Shown here piece by piece: positions 44,867-52,897 of a stretch of 64,000 nucleotides of DNA. Below the pieces are notes generated by a model. The model had not been told where the DNA came from. It did no database searches and saw only the letters and a list, made by a program, of their open reading frames with translations. Source of the DNA: JAFGSG01 sp964626055 (lineage in GTDB: Bacteria > Spirochaetota > UBA4802 > JAFGDQ01); assembly GCA_964626055.1 (NCBI GenBank), contig CAZVDF010000001.1, forward strand, positions 62,001-126,000, read 5' to 3'. The position numbers were made by a program, and so were the translations under genes. Within the stretch, counting starts at the first letter, position 1. Each line of letters opens with the position of its first letter.

Positions 44867-47353
44867 ATGAAGAAAAAAAGTCCTTCAAAAAAATCACAGG
44901 TAAAAAAAAGAGAATTATACAAACAGGGAACGGGATCAATAAAAGAATGCTTTGCCGATCATATGGAATATTCCCTTGCAAAAGACCAGTATTCCGCCAC
45001 GAAATTCGACAATTTGAAGAGTCTCGCCCTTGTTGTGCGAGACACGCTTGTAAGAAACTGGATTGAGACACAGCAGGCTTATTATGCACACGATGCCAAA
45101 CGCGTATATTATCTCTCGTTAGAATTTTTAATAGGCAGGTCTCTCGGAAACAACCTCATTAATACGGGACTCTATGAGAATGCTTCAAAAGCTGTGCGGG
45201 AACTCGGCAACAACCTGGAAGATATCCGCGAAACGGAATGGGATGCGGGGCTGGGCAACGGCGGCCTGGGAAGGCTTGCAGCCTGTTTCATGGATTCCAT
45301 GGCTACTCTTCAGCTTCCCGCGTACGGCTACGGCATCAGGTATGAATACGGAATATTTTTTCAACAGATAGTCAACGGTTATCAGGTCGAAATACCCGAC
45401 AACTGGCTCAGATACGGAAATCCGTGGGAATTCGAAAGACCTGAATATCTGTATCCTGTAAAATTTTATGGAAGCGTACGCCAGAACACAGATGAACGCG
45501 GAGTCCTTCATAATGAATGGCTTAACACAGATGACGTAATGGCCATGGCATACGATACGCCGGTTCCTGGATACAAAAATAATACTGTAAATACCCTGAG
45601 GCTCTGGGCTGCCAAGTCATCCAGGGAATTCAATCTTGAATATTTTAATCACGGCGATTATCACCGCGCCGTTGCGGACAAAGGGCAATCCGAAGTAATT
45701 TCCAAAGTGCTATACCCCAATGATAACGTAATCGAGGGAAAAGAACTGCGGCTTAAACAGGAATACTTTTTCGTATCCGCCAGCCTGCAGGACATAGTGA
45801 GAAGATACAAAAAAGCCCATGAGACATTTGACGAATTCGCGGATAAAGTCGCCATCCAGCTTAATGATACCCATCCCGCAATAGCAATAGCCGAACTCAT
45901 GAGAATATTTGTAGATACTGAAGGCCTTGACTGGAACAGGTCATGGGACATTACGACAAAGACATTCGGTTATACCAATCACACAATACTGCCGGAAGCT
46001 CTTGAGCAATGGCCCGTCAGCTTAATCGAAAAGGTTTTACCGAGACATATTCAGATAATATATGAAATCAACAGGCGCTTTCTCGAGTCAGTTGCGAATA
46101 AATATCCGGGAGACAACGGACGGCTTTCCAGGCTTTCAGTTATTGAAGAGGGACCGGAAAAAAAAGTCCGAATGGCCAATCTCGCGATAGTAGGCAGCCA
46201 TTCGGTAAACGGAGTGGCCGCGCTACACAGCGAAATAATCAAAAACCGGGTTTTCCGTGACTTTTATGAACTCTGGCCGGAAAAATTCAATAATAAGACA
46301 AACGGGATCACACAGCGGAGATGGCTCCAACTGTGCAATCCCGGACTATCCTCGCTCATCAGCTCAAAAATAGGCGAATCTTGGACAACCAATCTTTTTG
46401 AGCTGAAAAATCTTATTCCTCTTGCAGATGACGCTTCCTTTCAAAATAAATGGAGCGAAGTCAAAAGACAGAATAAAGTTTTTCTGACTGATTATATTCT
46501 GAATCATAATAATATAAAAGTGGATCCGGATTCGCTTTTCGACTGCCATATTAAAAGAATGCACGAGTATAAGCGCCAGCTTCTTAATATTCTGCACGTT
46601 ATCACTCTTTATAACCGCCTTATTTCAAATACTGAAAAACAAGATGTCCCGCGCACGGTTATTTTCGGTGCAAAAGCCGCTCCCGGATACTTTATAGCCA
46701 AGCTTGTAATTAAGCTCATAAATTCCGTGGCCGGCACAGTCAATAATGATCCGCGTGTCGGGAACAAACTTAAAGTCATCTTCCTGCGTAATTACTGCGT
46801 CTCAAATGCGGAAAAGATTATACCTGCAGCCGATCTTTCCGAACAGATATCGACCGCGGGCACGGAAGCTTCAGGGACTGGAAACATGAAATTCGCCCTT
46901 AACGGCGCTCTGACCATAGGCACGCTTGACGGCGCAAATATCGAAATTAAGGAAGAAGTCGGTAATGAAAATATTTTTATTTTCGGCCTGACTGCCGAAG
47001 AAGTTGCTTTAAAAAAATCCTCCGGTTACAGATCGTGGGATTACTACAATTCAAATCAGGAGCTTAAATCCGCAATAGACATGATAGCCGGAGGATATTT
47101 TTTAAAAGAAGACAGAAATCTCTTTATGCCTCTTGTTAACATGCTTCTAACAATGAACGATAATTATATGCTCCTTGCCGATTACGAGCCGTATATAAAA
47201 TGCCAGGAAAAAGTAAGCGAAACATTTAAAAACAAAAAACTATGGACCAGGATGTCGATTCTTAACACGGCGAACATGGGCAAATTTTCATCGGACAGGA
47301 CGATTGAAGAATACGCTGATGAGATATGGGATGTAAAAGCCGTAAAGATTTAG
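44867..47353 (+). CDS. glgP: Glycogen/alpha-glucan phosphorylase
   Basis: An 828-residue GT35 phosphorylase, releasing glucose 1-phosphate from glycogen with pyridoxal phosphate. The N-terminal YLSLEFLIGRSLGNNLIN and DAGLGNGGLGRLAACF, the QLNDTHPAIAI motif and the PLP-lysine region EASGTGNMKFALNGALTIGT are present. Full length for the family; the N-terminus has an extra Lys/Ser-rich stretch of about 15 residues. No other glycogen gene is in the window. Confidence 0.96.
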   Translation: MKKKSPSKKSQVKKRELYKQGTGSIKECFADHMEYSLAKDQYSATKFDNLKSLALVVRDTLVRNWIETQQAYYAHDAKRVYYLSLEFLIGRSLGNNLINTGLYENASKAVRELGNNLEDIRETEWDAGLGNGGLGRLAACFMDSMATLQLPAYGYGIRYEYGIFFQQIVNGYQVEIPDNWLRYGNPWEFERPEYLYPVKFYGSVRQNTDERGVLHNEWLNTDDVMAMAYDTPVPGYKNNTVNTLRLWAAKSSREFNLEYFNHGDYHRAVADKGQSEVISKVLYPNDNVIEGKELRLKQEYFFVSASLQDIVRRYKKAHETFDEFADKVAIQLNDTHPAIAIAELMRIFVDTEGLDWNRSWDITTKTFGYTNHTILPEALEQWPVSLIEKVLPRHIQIIYEINRRFLESVANKYPGDNGRLSRLSVIEEGPEKKVRMANLAIVGSHSVNGVAALHSEIIKNRVFRDFYELWPEKFNNKTNGITQRRWLQLCNPGLSSLISSKIGESWTTNLFELKNLIPLADDASFQNKWSEVKRQNKVFLTDYILNHNNIKVDPDSLFDCHIKRMHEYKRQLLNILHVITLYNRLISNTEKQDVPRTVIFGAKAAPGYFIAKLVIKLINSVAGTVNNDPRVGNKLKVIFLRNYCVSNAEKIIPAADLSEQISTAGTEASGTGNMKFALNGALTIGTLDGANIEIKEEVGNENIFIFGLTAEEVALKKSSGYRSWDYYNSNQELKSAIDMIAGGYFLKEDRNLFMPLVNMLLTMNDNYMLLADYEPYIKCQEKVSETFKNKKLWTRMSILNTANMGKFSSDRTIEEYADEIWDVKAVKI

Positions 47354-47361
47354 AAAGACTG

Positions 47362-47390
47362 TTGACAAAACATTTAAATATAATTTTTAT
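47362..47390 (+). promoter_or_regulatory. Promoter of the yedE leader transcript
   Basis: TTGACA at 47362-47367, a 17-bp AT-rich spacer and TTTTAT at 47385-47390. It lies 9 bp after the glgP stop and about 100 bp ahead of the leader reading frame. Confidence 0.6.
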
Positions 47391-47499
47391 GTAAGCTTAA
47401 AGCTTGTTTCAGTAGATAGTTCATCCAGTCAGATCATTAGCAGAAATATTTGGCTTTTTTCGAAATAGAATCTTAAACACATTAAGGAGAATTTCAATA

Positions 47500-47664
47500 A
47501 TGTTTGCGAGGTATCATTTCCGCATCTGAGACATAAAACGAAGCGCAGGTCTGTGTCTTCGAGTTCTGTACGCGTCGGGGTGCGGTGACATACAGGAGGT
47601 ACTGATGTCGGATATGCGGCATAAAGTCGCGTTTATAGCCGGCACTGAGATGATCGCGCTCTGA
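47500..47664 (+). CDS. Short leader reading frame with an in-frame UGA and SECIS-like element (candidate selenocysteine leader peptide)
   Basis: ATG at 47500 has AAGGAG 10 bp upstream. The frame reads nine codons (MFARYHFRI), TGA at 47527, then 44 more sense codons to a second TGA at 47662. If TGA is read as selenocysteine, a 54-residue peptide results, containing SAGLCLRV and ASGCGD. The bases after the TGA form a bacterial SECIS-like hairpin. A second ATG in frame (47605) has GGAGGT upstream. A terminator hairpin lies at 47690 and the putative selenium transporter gene at 47750. No clear redox motif such as CxxU is present, so a regulatory leader seems likelier than an enzyme. The Sec region has a loose likeness to the RVU-x5-AGL stretch of formate dehydrogenase, so a decayed fragment of such a gene is an alternative. 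Confidence 0.55.
47539..47561 (+). promoter_or_regulatory. SECIS-like stem-loop after the leader UGA
   Basis: CGAAG (47539-47543) pairs with CTTCG (47557-47561). Above a single bulged U (47556), CGCA pairs with UGUG, leaving the tetraloop GGUC at 47548-47551. From UGA to the loop is exactly 18 nt. From memory, E. coli fdhF has the same spacing, the same GGUC loop and the same in-frame codons GCA GGU CUG, with a bulged U on the 5' rather than the 3' side. Confidence 0.6.
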
Positions 47665-47689
47665 AATCATAAGTGGTGTATCTTCAATG

Positions 47690-47722
47690 ACCGCTGCCGG
47701 CGCGTGCTGACAGCGGTTTTTT
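47690..47722 (+). terminator. Intrinsic terminator between the leader and yedE
   Basis: ACCGCTG (47690) pairs with CAGCGGT (47711); above one C/A mismatch CGGC pairs with GCTG around loop GCGT. Six T residues close it (47717-47722). It lies 28 bp before the yedE start, so it can only affect this operon, as an attenuator. The upstream GCCGGCA at 47638-47644, inside the leader frame, can pair with TGCCGGC at 47695-47701 and would then break the terminator stem. Confidence 0.75.
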
Positions 47723-47749
47723 AATTTAAAATAATTGGAGGTATACCCA

Positions 47750-48880
47750 ATGTCTAAAAGTTTCACAAGCTTCTTTGCCTCGCGCTGGGGAATTGTTATT
47801 ACCGGCGCAGTTATAGGCATCCTCGCCCCGCTTCTGCAATACGCCGGCAATCCTGCCAATATGGGGATATGCGTCGCGTGCTTCGAACGCGACATTGCAG
47901 GCGCACTGGGACTGCATCGCGCGGGAGTTGTGCAGTACATCCGTCCCGAGATCATCGGTTTCGTGTTCGGCTCTCTTATCGCGGCGCTTGTTTTCCGGGA
48001 ATTCAAAGCGCGCGCGGGCTCATCTCCGATAGTCCGCTTCGTTCTCGGCCTTTTCGCTATGATAGGCGCCCTCGCATTCCTCGGATGCCCATGGAGAGCT
48101 CTCCTTCGCCTCGCCGGCGGAGACCTTAACGCCATTACCGGGCTTGTCGGCCTCGCCGCAGGAATCGCGATCGGGGTCTTATTTTTAAGATCCGGCTATA
48201 CGCTGGGGCGGTCTGCGCGCGTAAGCAGCATAGCGGGATGGATTATGCCTGTAATCATGGCCGGACTGTTTTTGCTTCTCATATTTGCTCCTAAATTCAG
48301 CGAAGGGGGCCCCATATTTTTCAGCGAAAAAGGCCCGGGCTCGCTACACGCGCCTTTACTGATCTCCCTGGGAGCAGGCCTTGTAATAGGTTTCCTTGCA
48401 CAGCGCACGCGCTTCTGCACGATGGGCTCAATACGCGACATTATACTCATGAAAGATTTTCATCTTATGAGCGGGGTAATAACCCTGCTTATCGTCGCAT
48501 TTATCGTCAATCTTTTCCTCGGAAAAGTAAACTTCGGTTTTGACGCGCAGCCTGTCGCTCACAGCAGCCATCTCTGGAACTTCCTGGGCATGACCCTCGC
48601 GGGGCTCGCTTTTGCGCTTGCCGGCGGGTGCCCGGGAAGACAGCTTTTCCTTTCCGGCGAGGGAGACGGAGATTCCGCCATCTTCGTACTGGGTATGATC
48701 GCAGGCGCGGCATTCGCCCACAATTTCATGACTGCCGGAAAACCGGATGCCATTGTCGATAACGTTCTGCAGACAGGCGGACTTTCATTTTACGGAATGG
48801 CGGCAGTTATTATAGGACTCGCGGTATGCCTGATACTCGGTTTTACAATGAGAGAAAAAAAATCGGAGGCAATCAGATGA
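47750..48880 (+). CDS. yedE: YedE/YeeE-family membrane protein, putative selenium transporter
   Basis: About 376 residues from ATG 47750 with GGAGGT seven bp upstream. Some ten hydrophobic segments, with the internal-duplication motifs of the YeeE/YedE family: GLHRAGVVQYIRPEIIG in the first half, FLGCPWRALLRLAGGDLNAITG, and AQRTRFCTMGSIRDIILM and AGGCPGRQLFLSGEGDGDS in the second half. The cysteines in GCPWR, RFCTMG and GGCPGR are typical of this sulfur/selenium transport family. The TusA-like gene overlaps its stop and a DUF3343 gene follows; this trio is a known hallmark of selenium metabolism. The substrate is inferred from this context. Confidence 0.85.
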   Translation: MSKSFTSFFASRWGIVITGAVIGILAPLLQYAGNPANMGICVACFERDIAGALGLHRAGVVQYIRPEIIGFVFGSLIAALVFREFKARAGSSPIVRFVLGLFAMIGALAFLGCPWRALLRLAGGDLNAITGLVGLAAGIAIGVLFLRSGYTLGRSARVSSIAGWIMPVIMAGLFLLLIFAPKFSEGGPIFFSEKGPGSLHAPLLISLGAGLVIGFLAQRTRFCTMGSIRDIILMKDFHLMSGVITLLIVAFIVNLFLGKVNFGFDAQPVAHSSHLWNFLGMTLAGLAFALAGGCPGRQLFLSGEGDGDSAIFVLGMIAGAAFAHNFMTAGKPDAIVDNVLQTGGLSFYGMAAVIIGLAVCLILGFTMREKKSEAIR

Positions 48881-49086
48881 CAATTGAAATTAACGCTCGC
48901 GGTTTATCGTGCCCGCAGCCGGTAATCCTGGCAAAAAAAGCAGTAGACGCAGATAAATTCCCTGTTCATGTGTTTGTCGATACCGTTACAGCCCGCGAAA
49001 ACGTAAAACGCATGGCTGAAAATGCCGGATGCAAAGTGCAGATCGAAGAAACCGGCGATGAATTCAAACTGATATTGAACAAATAA
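48877..49086 (+). CDS. TusA/SirA-like sulfur- or selenium-carrier protein
   Basis: A 69-residue protein with the TusA signature INARGLSCPQPVILAKKAV; the Cys of GLSCPQP is the persulfide (or selenide) carrier. ATG overlaps the yedE stop (ATGA), with GGAGG upstream, so it is coupled to the transporter. In selenium-utilising bacteria such proteins accompany YedE (TusA-like or YedF), and are thought to hand sulfur or selenium to downstream enzymes. Confidence 0.88.
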   Translation: MTIEINARGLSCPQPVILAKKAVDADKFPVHVFVDTVTARENVKRMAENAGCKVQIEETGDEFKLILNK

Positions 49087-49173
49087 GAATTAATTAAAAT
49101 GACTGTATATAAAAGGTCAGAATCCTTTTAAATGATTATTGTCAAAGTCAATAACAGATCATTATAATTAATA

Positions 49174-49208
49174 CTTCAGCCCCCCGGCTTCCCTATGGGG
49201 GGCTGAAG
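49174..49208. other. Strong GC-rich hairpin between the TusA-like and DUF3343 genes
   Basis: A perfect 12-bp stem (CTTCAGCCCCCC, 11-base loop, GGGGGGCTGAAG). No T-run follows on either strand, so it is not a textbook terminator; it may separate or stabilise the transcripts of the two flanking genes. The rest of the 247-bp gap is AT-rich with no further feature seen. Confidence 0.6.
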
Positions 49209-49333
49209 ATAAAAAATGTATTTCAAACTGTATCTGCAATTAATTTTAAAATAGCCTGTCGTTATTTATACAAATTAATATTTTTATGATAAGTTGATAA
49301 TATGCCATCAACAATTAATCGCTTATAAAATAT

Positions 49334-49564
49334 ATGAAAAATAATGTTCAATATTCCGTAATTATTGTGGATTCAACCAGTCACGCGCTGCGCATTGAAA
49401 AAGAGCTCTTAAAAGACGGCTTCGAATGCAGGCTTGTGCCCGTACCGAGAATCTTAAGCTCGGACTGCGGCGTGTGTGTCCGCATTAATAAAAACGATAA
49501 AAATGCCGTATTACAGAAACTAGCAGATGTTAATGCTATGTACGAAAGCGCGCATGACGTTTGA
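49334..49564 (+). CDS. DUF3343 protein, putative selenium/sulfur carrier
   Basis: A 76-residue protein of the DUF3343 family, with a VDSTSHALRIEKELLKDG start and the conserved cysteine motif SSDCGVCVRI. The family is strongly tied to selenium-utilising genomes beside selD, yedE and yedF. Start is the ATG at 49334. Function is unproven; a role in moving or sensing selenium or sulfur is inferred from context. It ends 11 bp before a converging SDR gene. Confidence 0.85.
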   Translation: MKNNVQYSVIIVDSTSHALRIEKELLKDGFECRLVPVPRILSSDCGVCVRINKNDKNAVLQKLADVNAMYESAHDV

Positions 49565-49574
49565 AAAACGATCC

Positions 49575-50339
49575 CTATATAGTAAGATTGCCCCCGTCAA
49601 CGTATATGCTCTGCCCAGTAATAAATCCCGCTGCGCCTGAAGCTAAAAAAAGAACTGCCCCAACAATGTCCTCCGGTTCAGCCATACGGCCAATCGGAAT
49701 GCCTGCTGTCATTCTCTTTGACATCTCGGGATTTGACCAGATCGGTTTGCTGAATTCGGTGCGCGTTATGGCCGGCCCTACCGCATTTACCCTGACGCCG
49801 TACTCTGCCCATTCATGCGCCATGCATCGTGTCAGCATTTTTAGCGCTGCCTTGCTTGTATTGTACGCTGCCATGCCTTTTTCGGTTTTTTCCGCGCCTG
49901 TTGTGGTTATATTGATTATGCTGCCGCTTTTCTGTTCTATCATCCGGCGGGCTGCCAGACGAGACAGGAGCCACACTGCCTTAACGTTTGTGTCGAACAC
50001 CTTATCCCATCCGTCCTCGCGCATATCGATAAGGCTGCGCATCGCACTGCGAGCTGCATTGTTCACAAGGATATCTATTTTACCGAATGCATTTATCGCG
50101 GCATTAACAACATTTTCCAGCTGTTCATTAACCGTAAGATCGGCCTGCACGGCAATTGCTTTGCCGCCGGCTTTTTTAATTTCCTCTGCAACCGATTCGA
50201 TCTCCTGCTTTGTGCGCGCAGCGACAATCACAGAAGCTCCCGAGGCCGCAAGTCCTAAAGAAATGGCTCGGCCTATCCCTTTCCCTCCTCCGGTAACGAC
50301 AGCTGACTTTCCTCGCAAATCAAAGTTTGAATTTTCCAT
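49575..50339 (-). CDS. Short-chain dehydrogenase/reductase (SDR)
   Basis: About 254 residues from ATG 50339, chosen because AGGAG lies seven bases upstream; an in-frame ATG at 50357 is weaker. TGGGKGIGRAISLGLAASG binds NAD(P), NNAARSAM is the NNAG motif and YNTSKAALKMLTR holds the catalytic Tyr and Lys. Close to 3-oxoacyl-ACP reductase/gluconate 5-dehydrogenase types; substrate unknown. The gene is convergent with DUF3343. Between it and pncB, a 9-bp stem (CCTGAAAAA / TTTTTCAGG) and a further hairpin near 50482 may separate transcripts. Confidence 0.9.
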   Translation of the reverse strand: MENSNFDLRGKSAVVTGGGKGIGRAISLGLAASGASVIVAARTKQEIESVAEEIKKAGGKAIAVQADLTVNEQLENVVNAAINAFGKIDILVNNAARSAMRSLIDMREDGWDKVFDTNVKAVWLLSRLAARRMIEQKSGSIINITTTGAEKTEKGMAAYNTSKAALKMLTRCMAHEWAEYGVRVNAVGPAITRTEFSKPIWSNPEMSKRMTAGIPIGRMAEPEDIVGAVLFLASGAAGFITGQSIYVDGGNLTI

Positions 50340-50505
50340 ACGGTTCTCCTGGAACATTTCATAGAATTATTAGAATTCGTCTTAAAAATATAGATTCATA
50401 TATATGATTAATGACTCTTCGAAGAGTATCCTGAAAAATTTCAACCTGGACTTTTTCAGGGAACATCCGTGTATAGCATAGCAGTTCCCTGTTCTCCGGA
50501 AACTG

Positions 50506-51972
50506 CTAAATAGTCTTTAATGTATTCTCCCTGAGCCCGCTGATAAGCGAAGTCTTTAATTTTTTAAGATTGTCGGATAAACTGACCTTGTATGTGTGCG
50601 GGTTCAGAAGCCTTCTGTATGTCTTGTCAAGCAAATTGACCTGGCTTTGCCTGTAATCCCTGATTTCCGACAATGATCTGGATCCGTTGATCCTTTTGCC
50701 TTTTTCCATAACTTTTACAAGGAGAGGTTCGGCGCAGTCATAAAATTTAAGCACAAATCCCGCATAATCGGTCGAGGGGTGATTGAACCTGATGTATTCT
50801 TTGCCGATTATCCTCTCTTTTAAAACAGCCTCCTCTTCCTCCAGATATAACAGATCGCAAAGCATATTTTTGCCGCGATAGAATCTCATAACATTTTTTA
50901 CTCCGGGATTCGTTATCTTTTCGGACTGGTTGGATATTTTTATGCACGGCCTGATCGCACCGCCTTTCTTTCGGGCGACTATCTTATATACGCCCGGAAG
51001 AGCCGGGTCATTGCCTCCCGTGACTAGCCTTGTGCCGATCCCCCACGCGTCGATAGGGGCCCCACTGCTTTTTATCTGCCTGATGACCCATTCGTCAATA
51101 TCGCTCGAAATAAATATCTTCACTTCTGCAAGGCCTGCTTCATCGAACATCTTTCTGGCTTCCATACTGAGATACTCAAGATCGCCGCTGTCTATGCGAA
51201 TGCCAATAAGGGACGGTTGCTTGTTTTTAAGTTCTTTAAACACGGTTATTGCATTCGGAATTCCGGATTTAAGCGTATCGATGGTATCCACAAGCAGCAC
51301 GCACCTGTCTGGATAAATTTCAGCGTATTTACGGAACGCCTCCAGCTCGTTCTCCGCGGCCATTACCCAGCTGTGAGCCATTGTGCCGCTGACCGGAATC
51401 CCGTAAATCTTCCCTGCAAGGGTGTTTGATGTCGCCGAAGCGCCGCCTATAAAAGCGGCGCGCGCTGCCGAAAGAGCGCCGTCGATACCCTGCGCTCTTC
51501 TCAGCCCGAATTCCAGTATGGATTTCCCGTCTGCCGTATCGGATATGCGCGCGCTCTTTGTGGCTATAAGAGTCTGGAAGTTCAAAAAGTTCAGTACGAT
51601 GCTTTCAATAAGCTGTATCTCAACAAGGTTGCCCGAAATCCGCATAAGCGGCTCTTTCGGAAAAACAACTGTGCCTTCCTTTATGCTGTAAACATCGCCG
51701 TTAAATTTAAATCCGGACAGGTAATCGATGAATTCTTTTTTAAAGAGCGCCTGCGATTCCAGATACCTGAGATCATCATCGCTGAATTTTAATTCCCCTA
51801 TAGCATCCAGCAGCGGGTCAAGCCCGGCAAAAATCGAATACCCGCCGTTAAAAGGCTGATACCTGAAAAACATCTCAAATACGCCTTCTTCATCAGGGGA
51901 TTTGAAAAAATACCCCTGCATCATGGTCAGTTCGTAAAAGTCGGTCAGAAGAGAGAGATTGCCGTACGTCAT
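50506..51972 (-). CDS. pncB: Nicotinate phosphoribosyltransferase
   Basis: A 488-residue enzyme of NAD salvage, joining nicotinate and phosphoribosyl pyrophosphate. The family start NLSLLTDFYELTMMQGYF, the FGLRRAQGIDGALSA, GTMAHSWVMA, DTIDTL and IRIDSGDLEYLS segments are typical. GGTGG precedes the ATG. Nicotinamidase (pncA), which supplies nicotinate, is encoded just upstream on the same strand, with a family B repeat between them. Confidence 0.95.
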   Translation of the reverse strand: MTYGNLSLLTDFYELTMMQGYFFKSPDEEGVFEMFFRYQPFNGGYSIFAGLDPLLDAIGELKFSDDDLRYLESQALFKKEFIDYLSGFKFNGDVYSIKEGTVVFPKEPLMRISGNLVEIQLIESIVLNFLNFQTLIATKSARISDTADGKSILEFGLRRAQGIDGALSAARAAFIGGASATSNTLAGKIYGIPVSGTMAHSWVMAAENELEAFRKYAEIYPDRCVLLVDTIDTLKSGIPNAITVFKELKNKQPSLIGIRIDSGDLEYLSMEARKMFDEAGLAEVKIFISSDIDEWVIRQIKSSGAPIDAWGIGTRLVTGGNDPALPGVYKIVARKKGGAIRPCIKISNQSEKITNPGVKNVMRFYRGKNMLCDLLYLEEEEAVLKERIIGKEYIRFNHPSTDYAGFVLKFYDCAEPLLVKVMEKGKRINGSRSLSEIRDYRQSQVNLLDKTYRRLLNPHTYKVSLSDNLKKLKTSLISGLRENTLKTI

Positions 51973-52025
51973 CAGTACACCACCGGTTTATTAAGTGTGC
52001 GTCTCATAAAAAAATTCAATTTGCT

Positions 52026-52156
52026 GATAAATTGAAATACATCATAAAGTTTTCTCCGGAATCAGACCTCCCTGGTTAGCTTTTAATGTTTTAGGATGCT
52101 GTTGCATCAGGTCTGAAAGGCGTCCTCAAAAATTTTATGATGTATTCCAATTTATC
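52026..52156. repeat. Repeat family B element, inverted relative to the copy at 27472
   Basis: 131 bp. Ends GATAAATTGAAATACATCAT and complement with few changes. On the minus strand the core reads GAGGACGCCTTTCAGACCTG, ATGCAACAGC, AGCTAACCAGGGAGGTCTGA and TTCCGGAG, closely matching 27472-27608. It sits between pncB and pncA. A fragment AAGTGTGCGTCTCATAAA at 51993-52010 resembles the end of the 62208 element. Confidence 0.9.
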
Positions 52157-52195
52157 GTTAATAATATATATCTATTGTTTAAATAAGGCTTTTGC

Positions 52196-52819
52196 TTACA
52201 AATCTCCGGTTTCAATTATTCTGATCCCGGCGCTTTTCATTTCTTTTACACATTTATCAATGCTGCCTTCCGGAACATTTATCCCCCTGCATGCATTGAT
52301 AAGAACTGCAGTGTTAAATCCGTATTTTACCGAATCCATTGCGGAAAAATATACGCAGTAATCGGTCGCCAGCCCGCAAAGATATACATTTTTTATACCA
52401 AGAGCGTTTAGATATCCATGAAGCCCGGTCTCTTTCCTTTTATCATTCTCAAGAAATGCAGAATAAGAATCTATACTCGGATCTGTTCCTTTACGGATAA
52501 TGCAATTGAATTTAATACTGTTTATATCTTTATGGAAATCGGCTCCGCGTGTTCCCTGAACGCAATGATCTGGCCAGAGAGTCTGCATAATGCCGTTGGC
52601 ATTCATCTGATCGTAGATATTTTTCCCTTTGTGCACGGAAGCGAACGAAAGATGGCTTTGCGGATGCCAGTCCTGAGTGCCTATTACTGTGTCGAATTTG
52701 TCCATAATGCCATTGATGACCGGTACTATCTTATCTCCGTCATTTACGGCAAGCGCCCCGCCGGGACAAAAGTCATTTTGAACATCAATTACAACGAGAG
52801 CTTTTTTCGAATTATTCAT
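52196..52819 (-). CDS. pncA: Nicotinamidase (isochorismatase superfamily)
   Basis: A 207-residue hydrolase converting nicotinamide to nicotinate for NAD salvage. The start ALVVIDVQNDFCPGGALAV holds the catalytic Asp; the metal ligands are in TQDWHPQSHLSFAS and the nucleophilic Cys in CGLATDYCVYFSA. GAGGCG lies upstream of the ATG. Works with pncB next door. Confidence 0.95.
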   Translation of the reverse strand: MNNSKKALVVIDVQNDFCPGGALAVNDGDKIVPVINGIMDKFDTVIGTQDWHPQSHLSFASVHKGKNIYDQMNANGIMQTLWPDHCVQGTRGADFHKDINSIKFNCIIRKGTDPSIDSYSAFLENDKRKETGLHGYLNALGIKNVYLCGLATDYCVYFSAMDSVKYGFNTAVLINACRGINVPEGSIDKCVKEMKSAGIRIIETGDL

Positions 52820-52897
52820 AAAGGCGCCTCATAATCGAAAGACATCTTTAAATACTATTTTATATGTATTTATATTTAAGTCAAAAATAAAATTATT

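Noticed and set aside
47500..47664. Reading the leader as simple non-coding sequence before yedE
   Set aside because: The combination of a good RBS and start, open frame after the UGA, SECIS-like stem at the exact spacing, and a terminator just before yedE is too ordered to dismiss, though coding is unproven.
47494..48135. Long minus-strand open frame (213 codons) opposite the yedE leader and yedE
   Set aside because: It lies opposite yedE, which has membrane-protein composition, clear family motifs and a good RBS. The minus-strand frame has an Arg/Pro/Ala-rich composition typical of a shadow frame and no RBS.
49561..50364. Plus-strand frame of 267 codons over the SDR gene
   Set aside because: The minus strand encodes a complete SDR with NAD site and catalytic Tyr/Lys and an AGGAG before its start; the plus frame is a mirror.
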